Assembly (NCBI GenBank): GCA_037974665.1
Contig: CM075781.1
Coordinates: forward strand, 38,223,735 to 38,287,734
Length of the DNA: 64,000 nt
Reading direction: 5' to 3'
DNA from: Ehretia macrophylla
Taxonomy: Eukaryota; Streptophyta; Magnoliopsida; Boraginales; Ehretiaceae
In this document: positions 23,774 to 35,678 of the stretch, one piece after another
How the letters are laid out: each line of letters starts with the position of its first letter
Numbering within the stretch: position 1 is the stretch's first letter
The notes under the pieces: model-generated
Database searches by the model: none
Told to the model about the DNA's origin: nothing
Seen by the model: only the letters and a program-made list of their open reading frames with translations
Made by a program: the position numbers and the translations under genes

Positions 23774-26164
23774 GATGATGTCACGCCCAACTCGACCCCT
23801 CCTATAATCAATCAGGACGCAACAGAATTTCGGCATTATAACGACAGTAATAGGACACCGAGGCTCTAAACCAACCTCAATAGAACATCATACATCAACT
23901 TCACAAACGATACAACGAACAACTCCTCAATAAAATAACAACATACATCATAACTATATTATACAATAAACAGTCCTCGTTATATGCCTCCGTTCCAACA
24001 TAATACATTAACCCTTAATATACAATACAAAAACATATTGAGCCAATCTAGCAACCTAATCATAAACAAAAGAAAAGCTACTAAGACAACATCAACTAAT
24101 TCATTAACTTATCAACATCTTATACATTATAAACTACAAAGCAGATAAAAGTCTACTAAGTTAATTTACAAGATAATAAAACATGTACGACATCATGGAT
24201 AAGACTCTGGAACATAGGACTCATCCACGTAAGGCACGTTTTCCACATTCTCCTCTTCAGGAGGCACGTACCCGTAATCCTGCAAAAGTACACCTGTATG
24301 CATGCAATAATAGAGAGTGAGCTTATATAAAATAAGCCCAGCGAGGATCCGATAGATCTCGAGCAAGGTCTACTAAACTCCTTGGAATAATCCTTTGAGT
24401 CAGTAAACACACAATAACAATAATATTATCATCACTTAACTATATAACCATTCAATAAAGGATACTCTAGTTGGTGTAGCTCCAAACGCCATCACGATCT
24501 CAACCATTCTTCTTGTCACTCCCCATTACACACGCACCCGAGGTACCTCACTAGCCCCTCCCTCCATGACATCTCTGTCATGCGAGCTGGGGGTAGTCTC
24601 TGGCAGTCATGGCATTTTCAACCCGACAGCCCAACGCTGCCCGAGATGTGGCACACACATACCAAGACTCCATAACAATCATCAATAATCAATCAATCAT
24701 CAATCAATAATCATCTACTCATCAATACTAGCATCAATAATCAATTAGACAACAAATAACTAACTTAGATGACAAAGTAGGCCATCTAACCGAACATGCA
24801 TTAAACACACAATCAAACTCTAATTTACCCATCAACAACTCACAATTCAATCACTCAACCCATACCCAATCAACTAAGGCTCAATCTAACATTTTAAAGA
24901 AAGACAACCTAAACTTCAATTAATCATATCTTACATTCTACTAATCCAAACAACTCCAAATTATTTTCAAACACCCACCCATTCAACTAACTACATTAGC
25001 CCCCTCGGAAAACCACCATAACACCTCCAAATCATGCCCGAGAACCCTAAAACCCTAAGGTGTCAAGGCTGAATTTTTTGGATTTTCACCCAACATCATA
25101 ATCGAAAATTCGGCATTACAACGGCGGTACCATGTAATTATCAAACATTTAGAAATCGACGACAATCAATTCCGATCAACACAACTCAATTTATTCAACA
25201 TTGAACAATTTAATAAAATTTAAATACCCGAAAAATAAAAATTATGCTACAACCGATAAAAACTCATAGTATTACAGCTAAATGATCACTAGCATACAAG
25301 GAGCAATAATCTAACATCATATTAGAATTCTAACGGTTCAATTTTCATTTATACGCAAAAATGCAAAAGACAACTTTTGAGATCTAGAATTTTTCTCTCA
25401 CCTTTGATGCAAACGAAGGCTATAAATAGGTAGAATGGATGCCCAACAATCAATTTCAAGTTTTGAATCACTCAATTCGGCTTTGAAATGCAAAATCTAT
25501 GAGAAAAATGCTTTGAAAATGCCTTCATCTTTCTCCTCCAAGGAGCCACGGTTTTGTGTGTGTTTTTGGGGTGTTTTTGTGCTTTGTGAGTGTGTGTTGG
25601 TGATATAAGCTTGTTGGTCAACCATTTAAATGAATGTCAAAGTTGAAACTTAGCATTTTTTTTGTGTTTTCTTGACTTTAAATGCATTTTCTTGATCACC
25701 AAAGTTCAAAACAATTATTCAACACTCAAGCTAGCTCAAGTAGGTTATTTTTAGGTAACAAGAAGTTTTACAATCAAACACTTTCACCCGAGTCAGTTTA
25801 AAACTCGATTTTTACAAAAGTCGGTGTAAAAACCCTAATAAATTCTTAAGCCGATTTTAAAACCATTTTAATCAAACACAGGTCTATTAAAGTCCGTGGT
25901 CTAGGTCTAGAAGGGTTAAAAAGACCAGTTTCAAAATTTTAGCGGACGTGTTTCGAAAACACTATTCACTAAAAATTGACGATAAAATTTCTGATCCCGT
26001 TTTTGATGAAAATTTTATGAATGCACATTTAGCACGTATTAGGAGTATTGACATCAAAATTATAACATTCTAGGTCATATAGCACATAAACAGGTCAAAT
26101 ACACGCAAAACGAGATAAATCACGTAAATCGAGTTAAAGCAGAAAAGTGGGGTTTCACAGATGA
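23774..26164. mobile_element. Solo LTR A with 5-bp TSD GATGA
   Basis: The LTR body spans 23779-26159 (2.38 kb), reads TGTCACGCCC...TTTCACA on the plus strand, and is flanked by GATGA at 23774-23778 and 26160-26164. No second LTR or internal region is present, so it is a solo LTR from unequal recombination. Judged by the LARD-like relative, its transcription direction is probably minus (starting TGTGAAACCCC). It shares blocks with the other LTRs nearby, for example GCCCAACGCTGCCCG near 24625 and ACAAAGTAGGCCATCTAA near 24773. No gene was seen within it. Confidence 0.88.
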
Positions 26165-26214
26165 GTTGCAGGGTTTTTTTCCATGAGAAATATATTGTTT
26201 TCTTTGCTAACAAA

Positions 26215-26300
26215 GAAATAATAGCAAGGCTCAGCTCAGTGGTTAACCCATCAATTTGCTTTCAAAAGGTTGTGAGTTTAAATCCTTAGATTCTGTGTTT
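26215..26300 (+). repeat. tRNA-derived SINE-like fragment
   Basis: GGCTCAGCTCAGTGGTTAA resembles a tRNA A-box region. About 40 bases on, TTGTGAGTTTAAATCC resembles a decayed B box. There is no intact cloverleaf, so it is not a functional tRNA. It sits just right of solo LTR A. Confidence 0.5.
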
Positions 26301-28784
26301 TAGCTTTTTTATTTTCTCATAAACATCCAGTGCCATGTGTCACCATTTAATTGAAGTAGATGGATAAAACTGCCACTAGTCACCACACATTGAATAAAGA
26401 AAGAAAGATGATAAAAATGAAAAATAAAAAAAGTGAAATTGAGAAAATAAATATAAATAAAGGATAATGTGGTCATTTTAGACTTGTTGTTAACGAACAT
26501 TAACAGAATTAAATATTGGGGAGAGTGTGCAACGTTCAGTGTAACATAAGGGATTATTTGTGACTTTTCAAAATATAAGGTTTATTGTGTAACTTTTGTC
26601 TAATATAAGAGGGTGTGATACATTTTACTCAACTAAAAAGGTAAAAAATGAGGATATCAAGTTCCATAACATGGACTTAATTCTCAATCAATTGATGAGA
26701 ACACAATACTCCACATGGTGAGATACTCCGTACAATAAGATGAGAGCTAATTCATATAGACAAATTTTAAAGAATCCAATTTAAATAGATAACAATTGTT
26801 TCAAAAATCTACCTATGCGACCTTAATAAAATGTTAAGAAATAACTACCAATAAATGAATTAACAATAAAAAAGAGAAATAATTAAGAATATTGTTCGAA
26901 TGCCCAATTGGCAATATGTTTTGTGAGGTATGATAAATATTTAACAGAAGAAACTATTGAATGAATGAAAAATTGAAATAATCAATTTCGTATGTTTAGC
27001 ATTATCGAGGAAAATTTGACGCGAATTTATAAATTTTCATTTGTAAAACAACTTGTTTCTAATTTAGAATTTTCTTTTCACTTGATTTATTGTTAGAGTA
27101 TGAAGTCGTAGTTCCTTTCTAAATTAGCACTAGTTTGAGAGAGAGGAAATTAGAGTAGGAAGCTGGGAAAGTGTTAGATTTGTCAATTGTTTTACAAATA
27201 AAAGTATTAATTTGTAGAGAGAACTCCATAGTTGATGGAGTAATTTTTTATACCTTGGCCAGGTATAATCAGTTATTTATTCTACACGAATAGTAATACA
27301 TAATTTCGATACTACCATATAAGTGATTCCTATTAACTATGCTACAAAAATTCTGATAAATGATCCAATCGACATACAATAACAAATAGCAAGACTTAAA
27401 CTTCTCCATATACAATTTCTAGGGTGTTTGTCTATGAGCATAGCAGATGGATGGGCAAATGCAGCACAATATGGTATTGTTTTATCATCACATCGACCAT
27501 CTTGATAAAATTCTCTAGCCATTTACTACTTTTATATCTAAAATTAATAAAGAAACAAGGAGAAGTAAATAGGCAAACTAAAAAAAAAAAAAAATAGTCA
27601 AGCACATAAATTGTTTTTTTTTTTAAAAAAAAAAAACTATAGGCTAATTCAGATTTATTTAAAGATAATTATACCTTGTGAAAAGGAAAATGGACTTAGC
27701 ATAAGTGCCAAAAAAGGATAGAGAGCAAAAGTGAGCTTTTCATGTTTTTGATCTAAGTCTTCACACGACAGGAAAATTCATTTTTGGCGACGGGACGTCG
27801 CCGAGCCCTTGCCAAAATGCGAGAGCTGGGCGAGGGAGGCTATTCCCTCTGCCATAACGGCAAGGGACAGGCCATTCCCTTGTCGTTTCAGCCAGGGACA
27901 ACAACTAGGGAAAGGCCATTCGGCGAGGGACAGGACTGTCTCTTGCTGTTTCGGCTGGTGGCCACGTGTGAATTCTTTGAAAACAAGGGGTCGCCTGATT
28001 CGACATTATTATTTACAGAAACAAATAGAATTGGAGAGTCTTTTGAATTCTTTATTAAATTAAGTTGAACCAAATTCAATTTCTAAGTCTTATAAATAAA
28101 ACCTAATATAGCCGAAAAACAATTAGAGATATTAAAAAAAAAAAAAAAAAACTATTTTAAGCTCATCCAACTTTTTTCAAATGGAAAAATCTCATTTAAT
28201 ACCATTTTGCACGTGGCATCCACGTGTCTTCTCAGTTACTTTTATAGGTCTCATTTTTTCGTTGCTTTAGGAAAGGCTCAAAGGCAAAAGTAAGCTCTAG
28301 ATCAAAATCGCTCTCATTGATAAAAACCATATATATTTTTATTATAGAACAAAACTATTGGAATACATGAAAACATAACAACGACATATTTCATCACAAC
28401 ATAAACATACATAGATAATACATAAAACTAAGAAGTACATTATTCTCTTAGTGATCAAGTCAATCCCTAATATATATGTAGAATAAACATATATATCACG
28501 GGAAGAAATTGGACAATAAGACTTTCAGCATTTGGTCATGAACTTGTTGTTTTCCTTGAGCTGATTAGCAATTCTTTTTTTTTTTTTGAATTTAGTAGTT
28601 CGTTGCTTGTCATATCACGTACATATATTTTTAAGTTAACGTCTAAGTATATATAAATGGTAATCAAAATGGAATTAAAAGAGATTTCAAAAGTAAATGC
28701 ATATAAATGGTAATCAAATGCAATTATAAGTATGGTATGCATGCCAATATTTCTGAAGGGATTTTTTGCTTCCGACTCCTTCTA
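26301..28784. other. AT-rich intergenic DNA with transposon ends and a GC-rich minisatellite
   Basis: A decayed DNA-transposon end lies near 26490-26640 (minus-strand read: GAGTAAAATGTATCACACCC). Homopolymer runs occur at 27581-27594 and 27607-27634. The GC-rich repeat at 27784-27960 is listed separately. No gene is supported. Confidence 0.5.
27834..27958. repeat. GC-rich degenerate minisatellite, four ~31-bp units
   Basis: Units begin with GGGA at 27834, 27864, 27895 and 27927 (30, 31, 32 and 32 bp) and share GGGACAGGCCATTCCCTTG-like and TGTTTCGGCTGG-like parts. A perfect hairpin (GGCGACG-GGA-CGTCGCC) lies just upstream at ~27786-27802. The CpG-rich composition contrasts sharply with the AT-rich surroundings. 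Confidence 0.7.
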
Positions 28785-30075
28785 CTTAAAGGAAATGTGA
28801 TTTAGATCCTCTATTTATTGAAAAATGACATACAAACCCCATATGTTAGGATATGTCTTTCACCAAAGTAAGGATAAATGTGCCATTTACGAAATTGTAA
28901 ATAAACCTTCTATTACAAATCTGTTTATTTTTCTGTTAAAATGACATGAATTGTCCATTATATCCTTGGCTTTTTATTTTCACTTTTCTTCTATTTTTTT
29001 CAGTACTATTAACCTTCCACTTTCCTTTTCCTTTTTTACCATTTTCTCTCTAGCTTCATCGTTGTCCACCATTTCTATCTTCCTCTCAATCATTTTCTCT
29101 TTCTTTCTTTATTTAACCATTTCTTATAAGGAGAATGGGAATCAAATATATCAAGAGGTTTTAAAAAATCATTAGATATGATCCAAAGATCTTCTTCATA
29201 CCTGATTACTTATATTTTCTTGATTGTTTATACAATATCAAACAATCACCTATACCAAACCTGCAAAGAACTCTATGGTACTCCAACCCATTACATCCTT
29301 TTCATTGATCTTTCAAAATGAAGAAAGCCAACTTGCATTTGGGTGGGCTTGTTTAATTTGTCATAGAAGAGCAGATAACGAAAAGGGAAAAGAGGAAGGA
29401 GATGGATGCTATTTTGCTTGCGTTTTACACCATGCATGCTAAAAAGGTAGTCAAAGTGGTATTTGGCATAATAAAAGGCACTTAAAGTTGAAATTTATGG
29501 AAACAAAAGAAAGAACTTTCATGATTACAGTGTTCAAATATTGTATTGAAATCAAATTTACGCTTATAGCCCTGTGTCCAATAGAAAATTGGACGGACCC
29601 ATAACAGAAGATATTTGTCTCACATTTTTTCATTTTCATGAGGTTTAAGTCACACTTTGTGTTGATAGAGAGGGTATGAGTCAAAAATATTGAAATAAAA
29701 GTATATTATATATGTGGGAGATGCATAGAGAATAAAGGAAGAAATGGAAGAGGAATAGGAAGAAAGAAAAGAATAGAAAAAAGGGTAAAAAGACCAAGAA
29801 AGAGATGAAAGCTAATGAAAAAGAAAGAAAGAAAAAGTTAAGAGAGAAAAAAAAGAAACAAAAAAAGGAAGGAGAAAAAATAGGAACAAAAAGTAAGGAA
29901 GAGGGACACAGGTGAATGTTGAGGGCAACATGTATTTCTAACATGAATGGTAAGCGCAGAATAGTAATTTAGTAAATATTTAATAAAAAAATTGGACAAA
30001 CCCCTAACATAGGGGATTTACATCTCGTTTTCTAATAAAGAGTGTGAGTCACATTTTATTAAAGTGAAAGCAGTC
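28785..30075. repeat. Long inverted-repeat (foldback) element with pyrimidine/purine arms
   Basis: The left arm (AATGTGATTTAGATCC..., ...CCCCATATGTTAGG, then a pyrimidine-rich run at 28970-29120) is complementary to the right arm (purine-rich 29735-29912, then CCCCTAACATAGGGGATT and GTGTGAGTCACATT). It looks like a non-autonomous foldback DNA element of ~1.3 kb. No TSD could be fixed. Open frames inside it are low-complexity shadows. Confidence 0.6.
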
Positions 30076-30236
30076 TAAAGAAAAAAAAATACCTATTTTT
30101 TAAGATTAGCTTATTACTTCCTATATTAAACATGGCACCAATTACATTAATCAAATGTAATCAAAAGAGAGTTCAATTGGTCAGATCACACAATTAATGA
30201 TATTGCTTCAAGCAGTTGAAGCAGTACACCCTTTGT

Positions 30237-30470
30237 CTAGAGTCCTGTTCTCATGGCTTTCATTGAAATTCGAAATACGTCATCTTTTTTTATAATTACT
30301 TTATAAAATCTTAGGATGCCTGCAATTTTTGCTTCTTCAAACTTTTTGGTTCCAGGCCCTCTTTCCTCCCTAGGTTTACCCACATTATCCCAGTTGACCT
30401 TTGCACCATGTGAACTATTTTTTCTGCTTGTCCAAAGGAAGCTAGCAGTTTCATTTCTAATAGTTTTCAA
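30237..30470 (-). pseudogene. LINE (non-LTR) reverse transcriptase C-terminal fragment
   Basis: The minus-strand frame has FLWTSRKNSSHGAKVNWDNV followed by KPREERGPGTKKFEEAKIA. This matches the pattern FLW...KV-W..VC.PK..GGLGI..., the zf-RVT region after the reverse transcriptase in plant L1-like elements. The usual GGLGIR is degraded (ERGPGTK). No catalytic domain is nearby, so it is a dead fragment. Confidence 0.72.
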
Positions 30471-31328
30471 GACCCTTTTGAAATAATGAAGATATTATAT
30501 TAGTAACTTGTTTTTTTTTTTAAGAGTTGGGCTAACTTGAAGAGTGATTTCCAATATTAGGACTAACGTGATGAGTTAGCCCTTCTAACATAAGTGAGCC
30601 ATTACCATTGTTTAACCTAACTTTTTGACATTTAAAAACACTTTTTATGAGTTTAGAAACTGAAACTGTTACCGAAATTTAATGTGTATAATCTTGCATA
30701 TTGGTAGTAATTGCAAATAATTAAAATTCTAAATATTTGCAAGTAATAAAACTGAAAAAGGAGACTTACTTGTTTGCACGAAATTATGTAAATTGCAATG
30801 AATGAATGCATTATATCGAGGTCAGAATTTGGTTCACTTTCCTTAAAACTTAATTGTCTTGCTATGGTGCTTACGATCACTGGCAGTAGTCTCCTAAGAT
30901 ACAATGAATAATCATCTGATAGGAGGAATACTCCAAATTATTCAAACATAGTGAACCAAACAATGCAGAACTCTGCCTCTTCAATGCAGAGTATGAAGTT
31001 ATGGAAAATTTTATCAATTTATGTCAAAACAACCGCGGTATTTATAGAGTTTGAATGACTATTCGTAAAAGGTATGAAACATTTTCTAACTAGGTATACC
31101 CATTCGGAAGGAAGACATGTCTCTTGGAAAAATAAAAAAGAATTTTGGGATAAAATTTGACATAATTTTAACCAAATTTAATCCATTTAATTTTTTCCAA
31201 TTTCTCACTGACATATAATTTGGTTTAAAAACAAAATAACATCAAACACTAAACTGTTTGACCCATTTTTAAGAAGTTTTTAAGTAAAAGTTGAAACTAA
31301 AAAAACAAAAAAATAAAACGCTCCAAGT
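30471..31328. other. Intergenic AT-rich DNA
   Basis: No gene is supported. A short inverted pair (GGGCTAACTT / GAGTTAGCCC, ~30525-30582) suggests a small decayed foldback. Confidence 0.4.
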
Positions 31329-33455
31329 TAGAGTGTCACGCCCCAACACGACCCCATTATGATCAAGTCAGGACACGACAAAATTTCAGCATTATAACAT
31401 TTGTAATATGGACAACAGAACCCTAAACTGGTTCAACTTCAAACAACCACAACCCACAACAACTTCAACAAACCACAAGACAACCAAAACATTTCATATT
31501 CCAACCAACCAACTTTTAAAACAAAGTATAAATACTCCGTCTCAACCATTTACGACAAACCATAATAAACATATTCAAAATAGACTACTAAGCTAGCTTA
31601 TCAAGATATGTATAACCAAAAAGAAAGGCTATAAAGCTAGCATTATACAAACCACTATCTTAAAGTATGTTAAATATTACAAAATCCAAGACTTGATACA
31701 ATACAACATAAACATAAACTTAAAGACAACATGTAAACATCTAAGCAAGCAAATCAAGCCTCAGACTTGCCCACGTTATTTGGCAGCACATATTCAACGT
31801 ACCCTAAATCTAGCTCACCTAAAAGGGTGGAAAAGAATGGTGAGCTAACCATCATCTAGCTCAGTGGGGGTTAGATAGGAAGCTTTTAAAACAGTTTCAT
31901 GAAAACCCCTTTTGAAAACACACTTAGAAACCATGATGCATAATATAAACAACAAGTATAAATAACCTGGGAAATGTAAATAAATGAACACATATCAAGA
32001 ATACACTCGTTCAATTAATTATGTTCTTCAACCACCAACACGAACACTTTCCCCATTCACCAAATGTATTCCGCAAGTACACCAAGCTAGACCTACACCC
32101 CATGAACATTCTCCGATTATGTGGGATAGGGGATAGAACATGATAGTTATGCCAATGCAACCAGCCAAGCCCAATACCGCCCGAAGTGACACAACCCTAT
32201 TATGCCTCACAACATATAACATTTAACACTTAATATTTTGAGAGAACAACAAAGTAGGTTGTCTCCCGACACTGCAACATTTAACAACCAATAATTCAAC
32301 ACTTCAACATTTAATAAACTCAACACTTATAAAACACTTAAGACAACTTAGTAACATGACAAAGTAGGTCATCCAAACTCAACACACGCTTCAACATTAA
32401 AGCAACCCCGAGCCTACTTAACACTAGCTCAAGTTCCAACCACACAAACAACGCAAGACAACTTAAAACAACATTCAACTAATTCAAAGTAACATAAACC
32501 TAACTTCCAACCAACATAACTCAAAATTTAACAACCAAACAACCCCCGAACCTTCTCCTATCACTTAACTACCTAAGCAAGCACCTAAACCACCTCGAGA
32601 GCAACCCAAAAGACATCTAAACAAGCCCGGAAACCCAATGCATACACGGTTGGAAAATTCAGCCACTAAACCAACTATCACTTCATCATTTTTGTATTAC
32701 AACATTGCTATTCTATGCAAAACAAGTTCATACAAGCATATACAACTTATAAACAACTAATACAACAAGAATCTAAGTAAATATTAGCTAAATAATTAAA
32801 ATAAAACATATAAAATAAAACTATAACTATCTACCGTTTAAATTAGCTAAAATCACACTATATTAGTCTACAACACCTAACTAATAACAATCCTGATTTA
32901 TGTGCATATATTAAGTTAAATACAAAGTCAAAGTAAGAATTGAAGTCAAAGTTAGTTAAAAACTAATTTTAAAAGGCAAAAGACTAAGTTATCCTTTGTT
33001 TTGTTCTATTTTTCAAACATGTCATCTTAGGATTATTTAAGATGATAAAATATTTATTTATATTATATATTAGGTTAACAAAAGTCAACGCAAGAGTCGA
33101 TTTTAGCAGAAATCATTATTTGGCTTAAAAATATTACTTTTTCATCCAAAAAGTGTATTTTAAATTGTTAGTTTGTTTCAGAATCAATTTTTATTAAATC
33201 ACGGGTCAATTAATAATGGAGGACTAATTTTTAGAATGTTTAAAAGACCAGTTTAAAAAATTTAGCGGAAAAGTTCTAAAATGTTATTTAAAGGCACTTT
33301 CAATGAAATTTTTACTAAAAATCTTTATGAAAGCACATATATCATGTAATAGGAGTAGTAATTACATAAATTACACATATATTAATTCAAATAGCATATA
33401 AACAAGTCAAAACGCGTAATTACACATAAAGAAAATTTCGGAATATCACATAGAG
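31329..33455. mobile_element. Solo LTR B with 5-bp TSD TAGAG
   Basis: The LTR body spans 31334-33450 (2.12 kb; TGTCACGCCCC...AATATCACA). The exact TSD TAGAG lies at 31329-31333 and 33451-33455. It is a solo LTR. On the minus strand it begins TGTGATATTCCGAAATTTTC. Shared blocks with the LARD LTR and solo LTR A include AAGCCCAATACCGCCCG (~32166) and ACAAAGTAGGTCATCC (~32358). Confidence 0.9.
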
Positions 33456-33534
33456 CTTTAAAAAAAAAAATATTTGTAAAACTATTTTTACATAATACGA
33501 GAAGTTGGTTTTCTTATTCTTGCTCAAATGAACC

Positions 33535-34104
33535 TAGGGGCGGATCTATGGGGGCCCGGGATGGGGCACGGCCCCCCCAACCTTTAAAAAAACATATATT
33601 TAATGTATATTTTTTTTTAAAAACATGTTTGGCCCCCCCAATATATATTTTAAACGTTGTTAAAATACATAAGATATAACTTAGTTTAGCTAGTAAGAAG
33701 TGTATTATTCACTAGAGAGGCGTGAGTTCGATTCCCAGTGACAGAATTTCTTTTTACAAAGAAAGATCTTTTTTCTTTTCCCCATGCTCCCCCGCTCCCT
33801 CCTCCAAGAATCGAAAGACCAAAATGATAGCTCTTACCACTAAACTGTCACTTAATTTTTTGATAATTATACATTTTTTTAAAACAAAACTACATCTTTC
33901 GTTTTTTCTTTCTTAAAAACAAAACTATTTATGTAAGTGGTACTTGGGTATGTTTGGATTACTTTTCTCTTCCTTCACCATCTTTCATCAAATCTTTTTC
34001 TTCCAATTTTGTTTTATTTTGAAAACTTTTTGTACTGGTCTAAAAATATTGTACAAAAAAAAAATCTCGACCCCCACAATTTTTATTTCTTGAATCCGCC
34101 CCTG
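33535..34104. mobile_element. Non-autonomous hAT-type element with tRNA-like module
   Basis: It begins TAGGGGCGGATCTATG and ends TTGAATCCGCCCCTG, which are inverted termini. The exact 8-bp TSD AATGAACC lies at 33527-33534 and 34105-34112, as hAT elements make. Inside are C-rich blocks (CGGCCCCCCC, GGCCCCCCC) and a tRNA-like stretch (33682-33736) with a B-box-like GTTCGATTCC. No transposase frame is present. Confidence 0.85.
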
Positions 34105-34112
34105 AATGAACC

Positions 34113-35600
34113 CCTCCATAGTCAAACAGTCAACGATTTTTATTTAACGACACTTCAAAATAAAACTCTACTGTTAAAAACTTTATAATTTAAAAACTAA
34201 AATTTTACAACTAAATCAAACAAAACCTTATTCGCACATTATGGATTCTGCTTGTAATTCTTTCCACCAGAGCTTGACAGTTTCCGGGCCCCATCATATG
34301 TTCTTAGTCTACCAAACTAGGAAAAACTGGGCCAGGTGATGAGAACCATATTCGAATGCTTAACATGTGTATTAGGCTATACTAATGTGGTTATTAGCTA
34401 GGCCATTAATTCCTTTACGATAGAAATAGTTTGTCAAATGGTGACATTTTTTTATTTTTATTTTTGTCAAAAGAAAAATTTGACATCAATTGCCCAGATT
34501 CTTCCAAAACTTAAGTCAGAGTTCGCGGCCCTTCCATTTCGTTCCATCTCTATCTACTAAAAGCTATGGTGTGGCCCATGGTTGACGCATTTCTATTTAT
34601 CTCTTTCTCTCTCACATATGTATAAGACTAATTTTAAAAATTGGGTGAAGTTGTATGATGACCGTCCATTATAGTCAAACTTTTGAATTTAAATTTATAC
34701 ATATTTAATACAAATCTCATTTGACTCTTGACTAGTATAACAATATACATTAAAATATATTATTATATCACATAACTTATAACTCTGAATAAATTCAGTA
34801 TTTTTCTGTCAAAAAAGTGAATTCTTTGTTACAAACAGAAAATAGATGATCATATTATATCCAAGAAATCCATCAACCAAGCATTTTATTTCAAAACTAC
34901 TTTTCTAAAAATTATTCGATCAATTTAGATTAATATTAATTGGTCCAAAATTTTACCTACTTTCAAAAGCCTTAATTTGTACACCACTATTATAAGCATT
35001 TGATTAAGTGGTATAATTTTTATTTTAAATATCAAAGGCCTCAGGACTAATTTTTAGAGTATTTAATATTTTTTTTAACTTTAAATGAGATCGTAATTAT
35101 GTGGTTACAAAATTATTTGAGGTATTATTATACCTTTAGACTCCTTTTAAATAGAAAAATAAAAAAACTTTGGACACGTCTTGTCGTCAGTCAAAAATGG
35201 TGCGAGTACTTTATTAGCATTTGTAACTCCACGTGCCACACCTTTGTGCAAAATCAGTTCAATGAATCTTCCAGTAATGTTACCAATAAAAAATAAAAAA
35301 AAATCTTCCAGTAATCAACTAAATTGAGTCTTTGACAACAAAAAAGAAAAGGACCCAAATTGAGTCCACTTTTTCCTTTTGAAAAACGATTTAAATACCC
35401 ACTTTTCGATTGTCTTTTCTGGTCTTGGGATAATTAATTGTTGCATGCACTAGTAGTTTCCTAGAAGATAAGAAAGCTACATGCCACCTTCCTTAGTACT
35501 AGTAGTTTCCTAGAACGATAGTACAAGTAGAAGAATATGCATTGAAGTACCTTTTAGGTCTTTGTTAGCAGATCTCGGAATTAATTTTTGTGAATAATTT
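34113..35600. other. Upstream region of the HSFB3-like gene
   Basis: AT-rich, no gene seen. It contains an exact 18-bp direct repeat shortly before the gene (listed separately). No canonical heat-shock element (nGAAnnTTCn triplets) stood out by eye. Confidence 0.5.
35449..35515 (+). promoter_or_regulatory. Exact 18-bp direct repeat in HSFB3-like promoter
   Basis: ACTAGTAGTTTCCTAGAA occurs at 35449-35466 and 35498-35515, 164-230 bp upstream of the ATG. Each copy holds the palindrome-like TTCCTAGAA, whose TTC and GAA are three bases apart, so it is not a perfect heat-shock element. A regulatory role is inferred only from position and repetition. Confidence 0.4.
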
Positions 35601-35617
35601 TATATATATATATTATA
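35601..35617 (+). promoter_or_regulatory. Candidate TATA box of HSFB3-like gene
   Basis: TATATATATATATTATA ends ~60 bases before the ATG at 35679. This spacing is plausible but would leave a short 5' UTR. Confidence 0.4.
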
Positions 35618-35678
35618 AGATTTAAGTCTTTTACGAATAAAAAGAGAAGAGGTACCCCTTAGGTATTTTAGATTAAGC

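Noticed and set aside
26215..26300. Functional tRNA gene
   Set aside because: The A and B boxes are degenerate and no cloverleaf can be drawn. It is better explained as a SINE remnant.
27784..28068. 94-codon open frame over the GC-rich minisatellite
   Set aside because: It starts at a TTG rather than an ATG, crosses a tandem repeat and has no homology that I recognise.
35449..35515. Heat-shock elements in the HSFB3-like promoter
   Set aside because: The TTC and GAA half-sites are three bases apart rather than two, and no three-unit nGAAn array is seen.
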